Made by a program: the position numbers and the translations under genes
In this document: positions 1-8,936 of the stretch, piece by piece
Position numbering within the stretch: the first letter of the stretch is position 1
Layout: each line of letters starts with the position of its first letter
The notes under the pieces: model-generated
The model's database searches: none
The model's input: only the letters and a program-made list of their open reading frames with translations
What the model was told of the DNA's origin: nothing
Origin: Piscinibacter gummiphilus
GTDB lineage: Bacteria; Pseudomonadota; Gammaproteobacteria; Burkholderiales; Burkholderiaceae_C
Assembly: GCF_032681285.1 (NCBI RefSeq)
Contig: NZ_CP136336.1
Coordinates: 4,389,001 to 4,453,000, forward strand
Direction of reading: 5' to 3'
DNA length: 64,000 nucleotides

Positions 1-962
1 TCTCGCGTGGCGACATGATCTCGGCGGCCACCAGCCCCGCGGAAGTGGCCGACCAGTTCGAGACCACGCTCGTGTGGATGTCCGACGAAGCCATGCTGCC
101 CGGCCGACCCTACCTGCTGAAGATCGGCACCCGCACGCTGAGCGCCACCATCACCGAGCCGAAGTACAAGATCAACGTCAACACGATGGAGCACCTGGCG
201 GCCAAGAAGCTGGAGCTCAATGAGATCGGCGTGTGCAACATCGCGCTCGATCGCCCGATCGCCTTCGACGCCTACAAAGACAACCGCGACACCGGCGCCT
301 TCATCCTCATAAACCGGATGACCAACAACACGGTGGGTGCCGGCATGCTGCACTTCGCGCTGCGCCGCGCACACAACGTGCACCTGCAGCCGGTCGACCT
401 GGACAAGGCGGCACGCGCCCGCATCAAGGGGCAGAAACCGGCGGTGCTGTGGTTCACGGGACTCTCGGGTGCCGGCAAGTCGACGATCGCCAACATCGTC
501 GACAAGAAGCTGCATGCGATGGGCCGCCACACCTACCTGCTCGACGGCGACAACCTGCGTCACGGTCTCAACAAGGACCTGGGCTTCACCGACGCCGACC
601 GGGTGGAGAACATCCGGCGCGTGGGCGAGGTGGCGCATCTCTTCGTCGATGCGGGGATGATCGTGCTCACCGCGTTCATCTCCCCGTTCCGCGCCGAGCG
701 GGCGCTGGCGCGCGGCCTCTTCGAGCAGGGCGAATTCATCGAGGTGCACGTCGACACACCGCTCGACGTGGCCGAGGCGCGCGACGTGAAAGGCCTGTAC
801 CGCAAGGCCCGGCGCGGTGAACTCCGCAACTTCACCGGCGTGGATTCGCCCTACGAGCCGCCGGAAGCGCCGGAGGTCCGCGTCAACACCGCGCAGCAGA
901 GCGCCGAAGAAGCGGCCGACCTGGTGATCGAGAAACTGCGCTCGATGGGCCTGCTCGACTGA
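1..962 (+). CDS. cysNC: Sulfate adenylyltransferase subunit 1 / APS kinase (CysN-CysC), 3' part
   Basis: Partial: the reading frame is open at the left window edge (codons in frame from base 3), so the GTPase part of CysN lies outside. What remains is the CysN C-terminal beta-barrel region, then a CysC adenylylsulfate kinase domain with P-loop GLSGAGKST (about nt 459-485) and the downstream DGDNLRHGL motif that is typical of APS kinases. CysN with CysD makes APS from sulfate and ATP; CysC phosphorylates APS to PAPS. Fused CysNC/NodQ/RaxQ proteins often supply PAPS for sulfation. Here the gene converges on a sulfotransferase gene 51 bp away, which suits that role. CysD is not in view. Confidence 0.93.
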   Translation, partial: SRGDMISAATSPAEVADQFETTLVWMSDEAMLPGRPYLLKIGTRTLSATITEPKYKINVNTMEHLAAKKLELNEIGVCNIALDRPIAFDAYKDNRDTGAFILINRMTNNTVGAGMLHFALRRAHNVHLQPVDLDKAARARIKGQKPAVLWFTGLSGAGKSTIANIVDKKLHAMGRHTYLLDGDNLRHGLNKDLGFTDADRVENIRRVGEVAHLFVDAGMIVLTAFISPFRAERALARGLFEQGEFIEVHVDTPLDVAEARDVKGLYRKARRGELRNFTGVDSPYEPPEAPEVRVNTAQQSAEEAADLVIEKLRSMGLLD

Positions 963-1013
963 GGCCGGCGCGGAGCCGACGGGATGGTGGTGGCGCCTTC
1001 GGCACCGCCGCCA

Positions 1014-2030
1014 TCACTTGAGCGTCTTGGCCTTGATCGGGAACATCCTCAGCCGGGCAGCGCGCACCATGTTGCGCAGGCCGAGATGGCGGGCGACGAC
1101 GTCCTGCATCCAGTTGCCGAAGCCGTAGGTTTGCAGACCGACGCGGTGGCGTTTCACCGTGTTCTGCACCTTCAGCGAGAGAAGCGTCCACCAGCTCAGA
1201 CGCGGTTGCGTCGGGTGCACGAGCTCATAGCCGCGTGCGGCCATCATCGGAGCGACGCGCGCTTCGATCAACTCGACATCACGCGGGCTCATGCTGCGAC
1301 GCCACTGGTTCGCGAAGCGTGGCGAGGGCGGCTCGTAGGTGGTGCCGCTCAGGTCCATCATCTGCGGCTCGAACTCCAGGCCAAGGAACTCGCAGATCTG
1401 CGTCAGCACCTTCTCAGGCTCCGACACCAGCTCTTCGTAGCGCACTTCGATGTACTGCTCGGGCTTCAGACGGGGCAGCAGGCGGTCCCAGCTCTCTTCC
1501 GAGTTCAGCCAGGGTTCCAGCCCGTGGTACACGTTGCCGGAGAAGGAAGCCGCGACGGCCGACTTGGCGCAATCGCGCGCGTCGCGCAGCAGATGGATGA
1601 AGCGCGCCTGCGGAAAGATCTCATGCGCGCTGACGAAATTACGGTGGATCGACAGCGCGAGGCACGGCACGCCCTGCGCGTAGCGACTGACCAGCTCATG
1701 CAGGCGGTCGGGCACCGGCCCGGATGGCCCGAGCTTGTATGGCGAACTCAGAAAGCCGCGGTGGTCGCTGAAGAAGTCGTCGAGCTCTTCGGAGCTCATG
1801 GCCTGCGCTTCTGCAAGGCCCCCATCAACGCCGAAGGCATCGAAGAGGAAATCGAATTCGCCAGGATTCTTGAGGGACGAGTGCCTGTCCAGCATCAAGG
1901 TCAACAGCGTCGACCCAGAGCGAAGCGGGCCCGCCACAAAGACCAACGAGCAAGGCAGGCGATGGGGCGCCTGGGCTTGCATCACGTGGTCTCGCACTCC
2001 ACGGCTGAGAGGGCTGGGCAGAACGTTCAT
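1014..2030 (-). CDS. PAPS-dependent sulfotransferase family protein
   Basis: About 338 residues. The N-terminal part has a 5'-phosphosulfate-binding loop, GPLRSGSTLL (about residues 34-43). A second segment, FIHLLRDARDCAKS (about 144-157), matches the 3'-phosphate-binding region of the sulfotransferase fold. Proteins of this family move sulfate from PAPS to a carbohydrate, lipid or tyrosine; the acceptor cannot be read from sequence. The first ATG is taken as start; an ATG at 1982 (MQAQAP) is an alternative, and neither has a strong ribosome binding site. It lies downstream of a glycosyltransferase on the same strand and converges on cysNC, so a PAPS maker and a PAPS user are adjacent. Confidence 0.85.
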   Translation of the reverse strand: MNVLPSPLSRGVRDHVMQAQAPHRLPCSLVFVAGPLRSGSTLLTLMLDRHSSLKNPGEFDFLFDAFGVDGGLAEAQAMSSEELDDFFSDHRGFLSSPYKLGPSGPVPDRLHELVSRYAQGVPCLALSIHRNFVSAHEIFPQARFIHLLRDARDCAKSAVAASFSGNVYHGLEPWLNSEESWDRLLPRLKPEQYIEVRYEELVSEPEKVLTQICEFLGLEFEPQMMDLSGTTYEPPSPRFANQWRRSMSPRDVELIEARVAPMMAARGYELVHPTQPRLSWWTLLSLKVQNTVKRHRVGLQTYGFGNWMQDVVARHLGLRNMVRAARLRMFPIKAKTLK

Positions 2031-2080
2031 CAATCTGGTTGACTGGATGATCAGCGCACCGATGGCGCCACGGTCACCGC

Positions 2081-2105
2081 AGCAAATGCGGAAGACTCAT
2101 TTGCT
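2081..2105 (-). terminator. Stem-loop between glycosyltransferase and sulfotransferase genes
   Basis: Perfect 8-bp inverted repeat AGCAAATG / CATTTGCT with a 9-nt loop, located after the stop of the glycosyltransferase (2206) and before the sulfotransferase start. No T-run follows on the minus strand, so this may be a weak terminator, an mRNA-stabilising hairpin or a protein site. Confidence 0.35.
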
Positions 2106-2205
2106 TCGAGGGAAATTGTAAGACAAGGGGTCAGATGACACCCCCTTCATCCGAGCGTCTGACGTTCGAAATCCACACGTTTGCGCTGCGAAAAGCGGCA
2201 CTGCG

Positions 2206-3309
2206 TCACACATCTGCAACGACTTTGACGTCCGTTTGCCGGTGACCGGTAGCGCCGCACAACTCGCCCCACGCCGCCACGACGGACCGGCCTTCCACTT
2301 CCTTCGAGTAGTGCGCATGCAGAAACGTGGCGTACGCGCTGGCTTGCTGCTGCAGGCGCTGCGGGTCTCGAGTGAACTCGGCCAGCACGGATTCCAGCGT
2401 CTGCGCGAAGCCCAGCACATCGCCCTGCGCGATGGGGTAGCAGTACTGCGGCAACATGAACTCGCGCGCTGCATAGCCGGTGTACCCGACCACGATGCAG
2501 CCGCTGGCCCCGGCTTCGAGCGGAGGGAGACCGAAGCCTTCGTCGTGGCAGGTCGACAGGAAGATCGCCGATTCACGCAACGACGTCGCCACGTCGGCTT
2601 CGCTCATGCCGTCGATGGGGCACAAGGTCCAGCCATCGAGCGAACCGCGCCCGCGCAGCATCTGCAACACCTGCACGATGCTGCCCGGCAACTTGCGGGG
2701 CATGAAGGCAATCTGCTTCTTCTTCTCGCCCTGCGAAGGGAAGAAGCGTGTGCCGTCAACACCGTTCGGCGTCAGCAGCACCGGCAGTTCACGAAAGGCG
2801 AACTTTAGGTAGTCGCAGATGTGCTGAGAGACACCTAACGCGCCGAGCACGTGCCCGCGGTAGATGAAGCCGTTCAACGGGTCCGAATGCGCGAATCCGG
2901 TGAACGTGTAGTGCGCGTTCTGGTTGAACACCACGAGCTTGGAGCCGAAGCCGCACGGCTGCAGTGCTTTGCCGAAGTACTCCGGCAGCACGATGATGTC
3001 GCTCGCACCGAGGCGTCTCTCGAGCGAGCGTTGGCCCGGCCGGGCAATCTCGATCTCGGGGCCAACCGGTGCAGTGAGCCAGGGAATCTGGTTCTTGCGT
3101 CGTGCGGAGCGGCGCAAGTCCCAGAAGCGCCGCTGCACCTTGACCTTGGCGACCGCGGCCGAAGAGTCGAACCACGAAGGCATCTTGGTTTCGAGCGCGA
3201 GCACGTAGGCATCGAACCCGCCCGCGTTCAGGGCCTCGACGTGGCGGAATATCTGCTTGATCCCGCCGGTCGGCTTGGGCGACCACGGGCAGATATAGAA
3301 GATGGTCAA
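2206..3309 (-). CDS. Glycosyltransferase, GT4/GT-B type
   Basis: About 367 residues when started at the TTG just before TIFYICPWSPKPTGG. The open frame continues upstream to 3474, but that extension is Pro/Gly/Arg-rich and reads like non-coding DNA. The N-terminal Gly-rich loop (PTGGIKQIFRHVEAL) is the Rossmann start of GT-B enzymes. Near residues 253-262 is CHDEGFGLPPLEAGASG, the conserved acidic E-x(7)-E type donor-binding motif of retaining glycosyltransferases. It probably adds a sugar to a surface polysaccharide on the cytoplasmic side. Donor and acceptor are unknown. It is divergent from the MBOAT gene. Confidence 0.8.
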   Translation of the reverse strand: MTIFYICPWSPKPTGGIKQIFRHVEALNAGGFDAYVLALETKMPSWFDSSAAVAKVKVQRRFWDLRRSARRKNQIPWLTAPVGPEIEIARPGQRSLERRLGASDIIVLPEYFGKALQPCGFGSKLVVFNQNAHYTFTGFAHSDPLNGFIYRGHVLGALGVSQHICDYLKFAFRELPVLLTPNGVDGTRFFPSQGEKKKQIAFMPRKLPGSIVQVLQMLRGRGSLDGWTLCPIDGMSEADVATSLRESAIFLSTCHDEGFGLPPLEAGASGCIVVGYTGYAAREFMLPQYCYPIAQGDVLGFAQTLESVLAEFTRDPQRLQQQASAYATFLHAHYSKEVEGRSVVAAWGELCGATGHRQTDVKVVADV

Positions 3310-3577
3310 TTCGCGTCCAGTCGCTGAAATCGGTGGGGAGAGCGCGCCGCGAAGTGTGGACGTCGCGGGCAAGCCTTGTGCACCCCCCAACAACAGGGTT
3401 TTCCAGGGCGGGGGCCACGGCCATACTCTGCCCGGGCTGGGGCGACCGCCGCGGGCGCCGCTTCGGCCCGGCAACTGTGGTCATGGCGCAAGCCATGCAT
3501 CCGCACGCAGCCCACGCACACGCACACGGCCTGTGCCATCGCGCTGACAAGCCAAGCCAACGCCCTGCACATCGGCC
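3310..3577. promoter_or_regulatory. Divergent intergenic region between glycosyltransferase and MBOAT genes
   Basis: 268 bases between the chosen glycosyltransferase start and the MBOAT ATG. It must carry promoters for both directions, but I see no convincing -35/-10 pair. A short CACGCACACGCACACG run lies about 60 bases before the MBOAT ATG, and no ribosome binding site is evident there. Confidence 0.3.
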
Positions 3578-4990
3578 ATGAATTTTGCCTCGCTCGAGTT
3601 CACCTACTTCCTGCTCATCGGTTTCACGCTTTACGCGCTGATCCGCAACCACGAAGTCCAGAACCTCCTGCTGCTGGCCGGCAGCTACTACTTCTACGCC
3701 TGCTGGGACCCGCGCTTCCTGATCCTGATCTGGGTGGTGACGGGTGCAAGCTTCATCGCCGGCCGCGCGATCGGGCAGACCGAAGACCACCGCAGGCGCA
3801 TTCGCTACATCGTGGTCTACACGGTGTTCGCACTGACCATCCTCGGCTACTTCAAGTACTTCAACTTCTTCATCGACTCGGCGCAGACAGCGCTGCAGGC
3901 ACTGGGCTTCAAGGTCAATCGCATCTACCTCGACATCGTGCTGCCGCCGGCGATCTCGTTCTACATCTTCGAGTCGCTGAGCTACATCATCGAGATCCAC
4001 CAGCGCCACATGCCGGGCACCACCAAGCTACGGCACTACGCGCTCTTCATCGCCTACTTCCCGAAGCTCGTGGCCGGCCCGATCGAGCGCCCGGCGGTGC
4101 TGATCCCGCAGATCCAGAAGCCGCGCACCATCACCGAAGAGTTCCTCACCCGCGGCTGCTTCCTGATCCTGCTCGGGCTCTTCAAGAAGGTGGTGGTGGC
4201 CGACGGCCTGTCACCCACGGTCGACTCGGTGTTCAACAGCGTGCAGACGCCCAACGCCGCCGCGATCGTGCTGGGCAGCTACGCCTTCGCGCTGCAGATC
4301 TACTGCGACTTCTCCGGCTACACCGACATCGCGCGCGGCGTGTCCAAGCTCTTCGGCATCGAGCTCAGCCAGAACTTCCGCTTCCCGTATTTCTCGTCCA
4401 ACCCGAGCGAGTTCTGGCGGCGCTGGCACATGTCGCTGTCGTCGTGGCTGCGCGACTACCTCTACATCCCGCTGGGCGGCAACCGCATCAGCGCCGTGCG
4501 CACCAAGGTCAACCTGATGATCACGATGCTGCTGGGTGGCCTGTGGCACGGCGCCGCCTGGAACTTCATCCTGTGGGGCGCGTACCAGGGCGGCCTCCTG
4601 ATCGTGAACGACTTCATCAAGCCGCCGCTGCTGAGCGGGTGGAAGGCGCTGGTGGCGCGTGTGCTCGCCACCGTCGTGTTCTTCCAGTTCGTCTGCTACG
4701 GCTGGCTGCTGTTCCGCGCCAAGTCCTTCGAGCAGATCAAGGCCTTCACCGTGGAGCTGGTGACGCTCTCGCAGCCGCTTGCCGCCTCGGTGGCAAGACC
4801 GCCGCTGGCCGCCCTGCTGGGCGTCGCGATGCTGTGCCTCTACGATCTCGCCGCCTACCGGAGTGGCCGTGCCACCTTCTACCGCGCCTTGCCCGTGCCG
4901 CTTCGCGCCGCCTTCTACGCCGCCCTCGTGTTCCTCACGCTCATGGGCATGGCCAACGCCCGCAGCGCGTTCATCTACTTCCAGTTCTGA
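3578..4990 (+). CDS. MBOAT family membrane O-acyltransferase (AlgI/DltB-like)
   Basis: 470 residues, a usual length for AlgI-like proteins, with about ten or more hydrophobic segments. Family motifs include FPKLVAGPIERP (about 167-178), CDFSGYTDIARG, FWRRWHMSLSSWLRDYLYIPLGGN and the catalytic-histidine segment LGGLWHGAAWNF. MBOAT proteins of this branch take an acyl group, usually acetyl, from a cytoplasmic donor across the inner membrane and hand it to a periplasmic partner that esterifies a polysaccharide. The next gene starts 2 bp after this stop and encodes an SGNH-like protein, which is the usual partner arrangement (AlgI with AlgJ/AlgX). Confidence 0.93.
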   Translation: MNFASLEFTYFLLIGFTLYALIRNHEVQNLLLLAGSYYFYACWDPRFLILIWVVTGASFIAGRAIGQTEDHRRRIRYIVVYTVFALTILGYFKYFNFFIDSAQTALQALGFKVNRIYLDIVLPPAISFYIFESLSYIIEIHQRHMPGTTKLRHYALFIAYFPKLVAGPIERPAVLIPQIQKPRTITEEFLTRGCFLILLGLFKKVVVADGLSPTVDSVFNSVQTPNAAAIVLGSYAFALQIYCDFSGYTDIARGVSKLFGIELSQNFRFPYFSSNPSEFWRRWHMSLSSWLRDYLYIPLGGNRISAVRTKVNLMITMLLGGLWHGAAWNFILWGAYQGGLLIVNDFIKPPLLSGWKALVARVLATVVFFQFVCYGWLLFRAKSFEQIKAFTVELVTLSQPLAASVARPPLAALLGVAMLCLYDLAAYRSGRATFYRALPVPLRAAFYAALVFLTLMGMANARSAFIYFQF

Positions 4991-4992
4991 CC

Positions 4993-6099
4993 ATGGGCCT
5001 CCTGAAAACGATTCTGCTCGGGCGCAGCGCCAAGATCGTGCTGTGGGTCATCTTGTGGCTGGCCCTGGCCGATGTGGCCGTCAACGTCGCCTTCGGCTCG
5101 CGTTCAGCACGGCAAACCACCCTCGGCCGCTACTTCGAATATGGCCGCTCGGTGGAAGGCAAACTGGCCGAGGCCCTCAAGGAAGAACGCAAGAAAGGCT
5201 CGCTCCTGAGCGCCGGCTGGATCGACCCCGAGCTCTTGAAATCGGTCTCGTGGGACCGCAACGAAGGCACCGACCTGACGGTGGCCGTGTACGGCCAGTC
5301 GTTCTCGATGCAGGCCACCAACGCAGCCGTGGCGCTCGACGGGAAGATCACCTTGCGCGGCTTCGGCGGCCCGGGCGCACCGCCCAATCATTCCTATGCG
5401 GGCTACACGGCCGACACGCCGTTCCGCAAGGCCGACGTGGTGGTGTTCGGCGTGCTTTCGGCGAGCGTGCCCGACATGGGCTCGATATCCGGCCTGCTCT
5501 GGCAGTTCGAGAGCCCGGCGCCCTTCACCTTTCCGCGCTACCGCCTGGCGGGCACTCAGCTGACAGAGGTCACGCCCCTGATCCGCAGCGAGAACCAGTT
5601 CCGCCAGGCGTTCGGAAAAGAGGAGTGGCGCCAGTTCAAGCAGCAGCTGGCCACCAGCGACCGCGGCTACGACTGGTTCGTCTTCGACCAGTCACCGCTC
5701 GACCGTTCAGCGATCGTTCGCCTCGTGCGCCGCGGCTGGGTGGCGCACCACGAGTCCTACGACCAGGGCGTCTACGATTCACACAAAGGCTTCAACACGG
5801 AATCGGACGAAGTTCGCGTGCTGAAAGAGATGCTGGTCGATCTGCAGCGCCGCACACAGCAGCGCGGCGAACGGCTGATCGTGCTGCTGCTGCACACGCG
5901 AGGCCAGTCGGATCACCTGGCGCAGGCGATCGAACCCACGCTGAAGGCCGCGAAGATCGACTACATCAGCACCCACACGCTGTTCTCCGCCAACGACCCG
6001 ACCAATTTCCTGCCCGACGGTCACTACGTGCCCACCACCAACCAGAAGCTTGCCACCGTGCTGGCCAGCAAGCTCCGTGGCCGAAACACCGATCGATAG
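4993..6099 (+). CDS. SGNH/AlgX-like acyltransferase partner protein
   Basis: 368 residues with an N-terminal membrane anchor (about 13-36). The probable block I is VAVYGQSFSM near residues 99-104, where the usual GDS is GQS. A DGHYVPT motif near residue 341 could supply the Asp/His pair of an SGNH enzyme. Proteins of this kind receive acyl groups from an MBOAT channel and O-acylate polysaccharide in the periplasm. The start ATG is 2 bp after the MBOAT stop, so the two are very likely co-translated. The same frame stays open upstream of 4993, but that part overlaps the MBOAT gene out of frame and is not coding. Function is inferred mainly from context. Confidence 0.7.
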   Translation: MGLLKTILLGRSAKIVLWVILWLALADVAVNVAFGSRSARQTTLGRYFEYGRSVEGKLAEALKEERKKGSLLSAGWIDPELLKSVSWDRNEGTDLTVAVYGQSFSMQATNAAVALDGKITLRGFGGPGAPPNHSYAGYTADTPFRKADVVVFGVLSASVPDMGSISGLLWQFESPAPFTFPRYRLAGTQLTEVTPLIRSENQFRQAFGKEEWRQFKQQLATSDRGYDWFVFDQSPLDRSAIVRLVRRGWVAHHESYDQGVYDSHKGFNTESDEVRVLKEMLVDLQRRTQQRGERLIVLLLHTRGQSDHLAQAIEPTLKAAKIDYISTHTLFSANDPTNFLPDGHYVPTTNQKLATVLASKLRGRNTDR

Positions 6100-6118
6100 A
6101 CATACTCTCGCTCACACC

Positions 6119-7291
6119 ATGCCGACAACCGTGCCCCAAATGCTCTACATCGCACCCGGCGACCCGTGGGACCGCTGGACCAACTCCGGCACCACGGTGG
6201 CGCTGATCGAGGGGCTGCAACGAAACGGTCGGCTCTTCGGCGCCCTGAGTCGCTTCGACACCGACCTCAAGGAGTTGCACGGCCGCAGCGCGACCCGCCA
6301 GTTGATGCGGCGCTTGCAGCGCAAGCTGGGGCACGCACATCAGCCGACGGACGACTCGTTGGCTACCGACGAGACAAGCCCGCTGCTCGCGCCCCTGCTG
6401 CGCAAGCTGCCCGAAGGCAGCTGGGTGATGTACCACTACGCCATTCCCAAGATCGACCGCTCGCTGCCCATCAAGCGCGTGTTGTTCCAGGACATGACGG
6501 TCGACGACGCCGTGCGCGCCGGCGGCTTCGGCTGGGGCTCACGCACGAAAGAGCAGATCGACGCAAGCCGGGCAGAGATCATCCAGGCCAACAAGGATGC
6601 GGACGCGATCGTGTCCTTCGGCAGCTTCGTGGCAGACACCATGCACGCGCAGTACGGCATCCCGAAGAGCAAGGTGTTCGCGTTGGGGGGCGGCCCCATC
6701 CGCCGCTGGGATCATCCGGTGCCGGCAGACCTCGCGCGCTACAAGAAGCGACAGATCCTCTTTTGCGGGCGCGCGTGGGAGCGCAAGGGCGGGCCCGTCC
6801 TGATCGAGGCGTTCCGCAAGGTTCGCCGCGAGTTGCCCGATGCCACGCTCACCGTGGTGAGCGCCGGCGCGCCCCCGCTCAACGAACCGGGCGTGGAGCA
6901 ATTCGGGCATGCGAGCGACGAGAAGCTGCACGAGCTGTACGCCACCGCGTCGCTCTTCTGCATGCCCAGCATCTGCGAGTCGTGGGGGCTGGTCTATGTC
7001 GAGGCCGCCGCCCATGGCCTGCCGACGGCCAACTGGAGCAACTGGGCATTGCCCGACATCGTCGACCACAACGTGACCGGCGTGCTGAGCGACAGGCACG
7101 ACGTCGACGGCCTTGCCGAAGCCATCATCGAAGCGCTGCGCGATCCAAAGCACCTGATGGACATGGGTCAGAACGCCGTCAAGCGTGTCCGTGACGTGCT
7201 GGATTGGCCCCACTGCGTGGACCGCCTGCTGGCAGCCACCATGCCCGACGCGCTGCAAGGGCGCGAGCCGGTGTGGATGCGGCCGAGATAA
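6119..7291 (+). CDS. Glycosyltransferase family 4 protein
   Basis: 390 residues from the ATG at 6119, 19 bp after the previous gene. It has a GT-B fold: N-terminal domain with NSGTTVALIEGL, then the donor-binding domain starting ILFCGRAWERKGG and the retaining-enzyme motif ESWGLVYVEAAAHGLP (about residues 286-301). It likely transfers a nucleotide-sugar donor to a lipid-linked or growing glycan. It closes a plus-strand run of acyltransferase, partner and glycosyltransferase. A bidirectional terminator follows. Confidence 0.88.
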   Translation: MPTTVPQMLYIAPGDPWDRWTNSGTTVALIEGLQRNGRLFGALSRFDTDLKELHGRSATRQLMRRLQRKLGHAHQPTDDSLATDETSPLLAPLLRKLPEGSWVMYHYAIPKIDRSLPIKRVLFQDMTVDDAVRAGGFGWGSRTKEQIDASRAEIIQANKDADAIVSFGSFVADTMHAQYGIPKSKVFALGGGPIRRWDHPVPADLARYKKRQILFCGRAWERKGGPVLIEAFRKVRRELPDATLTVVSAGAPPLNEPGVEQFGHASDEKLHELYATASLFCMPSICESWGLVYVEAAAHGLPTANWSNWALPDIVDHNVTGVLSDRHDVDGLAEAIIEALRDPKHLMDMGQNAVKRVRDVLDWPHCVDRLLAATMPDALQGREPVWMRPR

Positions 7292-7305
7292 CGATCTACC
7301 GCTGG

Positions 7306-7343
7306 AAAAGCAAACGGCCGGAGCGATCCGGCCGCTTGCTTTT
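7306..7343. terminator. Bidirectional intrinsic terminator
   Basis: Arms AAAAGCAAACGGCCGG (7306-7321) and CCGGCCGCTTGCTTTT (7328-7343) form a 16-bp stem with one mismatch around a 6-nt loop. The ends give a T-run on both strands. It sits between convergent genes (stops at 7291 and 7358), so it can end transcription from both sides. Confidence 0.88.
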
Positions 7344-7357
7344 GGAGGAGCGCAGTG

Positions 7358-8845
7358 TCAGCGGGCGCAGACACCGGTGGTCGCCGCCGAGCCGGTCACC
7401 ACCACGTTGTTGCTGACCGTCGCACCTGGAGACAGGATGTTGGTGACGTAGCCCGAGGAACCGCTCGAGACACGGCAGACGGTGTTGTTCCGCACGACCG
7501 CGTTGCCATCGGCCTCGTCACCGTTGACGACCACGCCGCCGGCGCCAATCATGAAGCTGTTGAGCACGCCGCCCGTGGTGTTGATGGACACGTTGTCCTC
7601 GACCACGATGCCAGGCGCGGATTGCACCACGACTGCACTGCCGCCGTTGATCAGCTTGTTGTTGCGCACGATGGCGTTGCGGAACCACTCGGGCGTCGAG
7701 TAGCCCTGGGTGATGGACATCAGGTAGCAGCTGGGTGCAGAAGCGTCCTGCTCGATGGTGTTGCCTTCGATCAGCAGGCCGTCGATCTGGCCGTGGAACG
7801 TCATGTTGCCGCCGGTGCAGGTGCCGTTGAGCACCGAGTTGCGCACATAGCGGTTGTTGCGCAGGGTGATGTTGTGGCCGCCACCGATGTAGGTGCCGTG
7901 GTCGAAGATGCTGCCGCTGAAGTTGTTGGCTTCGAACAGGTTGCCCTCGATCAGCATGTTGTCGTAGTGACCCAGCAGGCCCATCGCACGGTTGTGGTGG
8001 ACGTTGTTGTTGCGCAGGGTGATGCCCGACACGCCGTACGGAGCGCCATCGTTCGAGTTGATGGCGATGCGGAAACCGGTGATCTCGTTGTTCTCGAGGA
8101 CCACGTCGCGCACGTTCTGGATGAACCAGAAAGCCCACTCGGCCGTGCCCATGCCGTCGAGCTTGAGGTTGCGAACCACGTAACCGCCGTCGTTGCTGGT
8201 ATTGCCCCAGCCACCCCCGACGTTGAACATGTTGTTCGCACCGAGGCGCAACAACGGAGCGACACCCGTGCCGTAGGCATCGAAGGTCAGCGGCGCTGCG
8301 GCCGTGGTGTTGGGGTTCTCCAGCATCAAGGTGAAGTTCGCCCATGCGCCACCGCGGTTGAACAGCAGGCGGGTGCCGGCAGGCAGCGCGTTGACGTTGA
8401 TGCCGGACAGGTTCTGCTTCGGCGCCGCCTGGGTGCCGGGGTTGCTGTTGCTGCCCGGGACGCAGCCAGCGGCAGCGCCAGCTTGGCAATCGGAGAAGTA
8501 GTAGGTCGGCGCTGCGCCAGGGGCGGGAGCCGGTGCGGGACTCGGCGCTGGTGCTGGGCTCGGTGCCGGAGCAGGACTCGGTGCCGGAGCAGGACTCGGT
8601 GCTGGAGCAGGACTCGGTGCGGGAGCAGGACTCGGAGCCGGAGCCGGACCGGGTGCGGGCGCCGGGGCAGGGCCGGGAGCGGGCGCCGGATTCGGCGCAG
8701 GAGGCGTCGGCGAGGTCACCGGGGGGATCGGGGTCCCGCTCGTCTCGTTGACATCACCACCGGCACCACAGCCGGCAAGAGAGGCCAGAGCAGCAACCGA
8801 GAACCAGAGCGTGGTCGTCTTGAGCGCCGTTTTGCGTGCAGTCAT
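7358..8845 (-). CDS. Right-handed beta-helix lipoprotein with Pro/Ala-rich linker
   Basis: 495 residues from the ATG at 8845. The N-terminus is a lipoprotein signal with lipobox LAGC (Cys26). A long linker (about 45-110) follows, made of repeated Pro-Ala-Pro and PAPAPS units. The rest consists of short repeats rich in Asn with patterns such as VRNNKLINGG, LRNNNVHHN and LLIEGNTIEQD, typical of parallel beta-helix proteins (pectate-lyase-like or mannuronan-epimerase-like folds). Such proteins often bind or cut polysaccharide. The linker would hold the helix away from the membrane. No catalytic residues can be assigned. Its place between glycosyltransferase genes suggests action on the local polymer. 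Confidence 0.82.
   Translation of the reverse strand: MTARKTALKTTTLWFSVAALASLAGCGAGGDVNETSGTPIPPVTSPTPPAPNPAPAPGPAPAPAPGPAPAPSPAPAPSPAPAPSPAPAPSPAPAPSPAPAPSPAPAPAPGAAPTYYFSDCQAGAAAGCVPGSNSNPGTQAAPKQNLSGINVNALPAGTRLLFNRGGAWANFTLMLENPNTTAAAPLTFDAYGTGVAPLLRLGANNMFNVGGGWGNTSNDGGYVVRNLKLDGMGTAEWAFWFIQNVRDVVLENNEITGFRIAINSNDGAPYGVSGITLRNNNVHHNRAMGLLGHYDNMLIEGNLFEANNFSGSIFDHGTYIGGGHNITLRNNRYVRNSVLNGTCTGGNMTFHGQIDGLLIEGNTIEQDASAPSCYLMSITQGYSTPEWFRNAIVRNNKLINGGSAVVVQSAPGIVVEDNVSINTTGGVLNSFMIGAGGVVVNGDEADGNAVVRNNTVCRVSSGSSGYVTNILSPGATVSNNVVVTGSAATTGVCAR
8544..8633. repeat. Tandem 18-bp repeats coding the PAPAPS linker
   Basis: Five consecutive 18-bp units, of which the central ones read GGTGCCGGAGCAGGACTC with single-base differences (units begin at 8544, 8562, 8580, 8598 and 8616). 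Read on the minus strand they encode six-residue Pro/Ala/Ser units in the linker of the beta-helix lipoprotein. The length is a multiple of three, so unit gain or loss keeps the frame. Confidence 0.9.
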
Positions 8846-8921
8846 ATTCTGTGTTTCTCGCAGCCGTCTCGATGGCGGACGACGTTGCAGATTGCATGCC
8901 GGCGGTTTCAGCCTCGAATCT

Positions 8922-8936
8922 TGACCAGTTTGGTCA
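8922..8936. promoter_or_regulatory. Inverted repeat TGACCA-GTT-TGGTCA upstream of the beta-helix gene
   Basis: Perfect 6-bp half sites with a 3-bp centre, 77 bp upstream of the beta-helix lipoprotein start. Its position and size would suit a dimeric transcription factor. No regulator gene is adjacent, so the binding protein is unknown. Confidence 0.35.

Noticed and set aside
3376..4992. N-terminal extension of the SGNH-like gene to a 907-residue protein
   Set aside because: This part lies out of frame inside the MBOAT gene and is Arg/Pro/His-rich. The real start is the ATG at 4993, 2 bp after the MBOAT stop.
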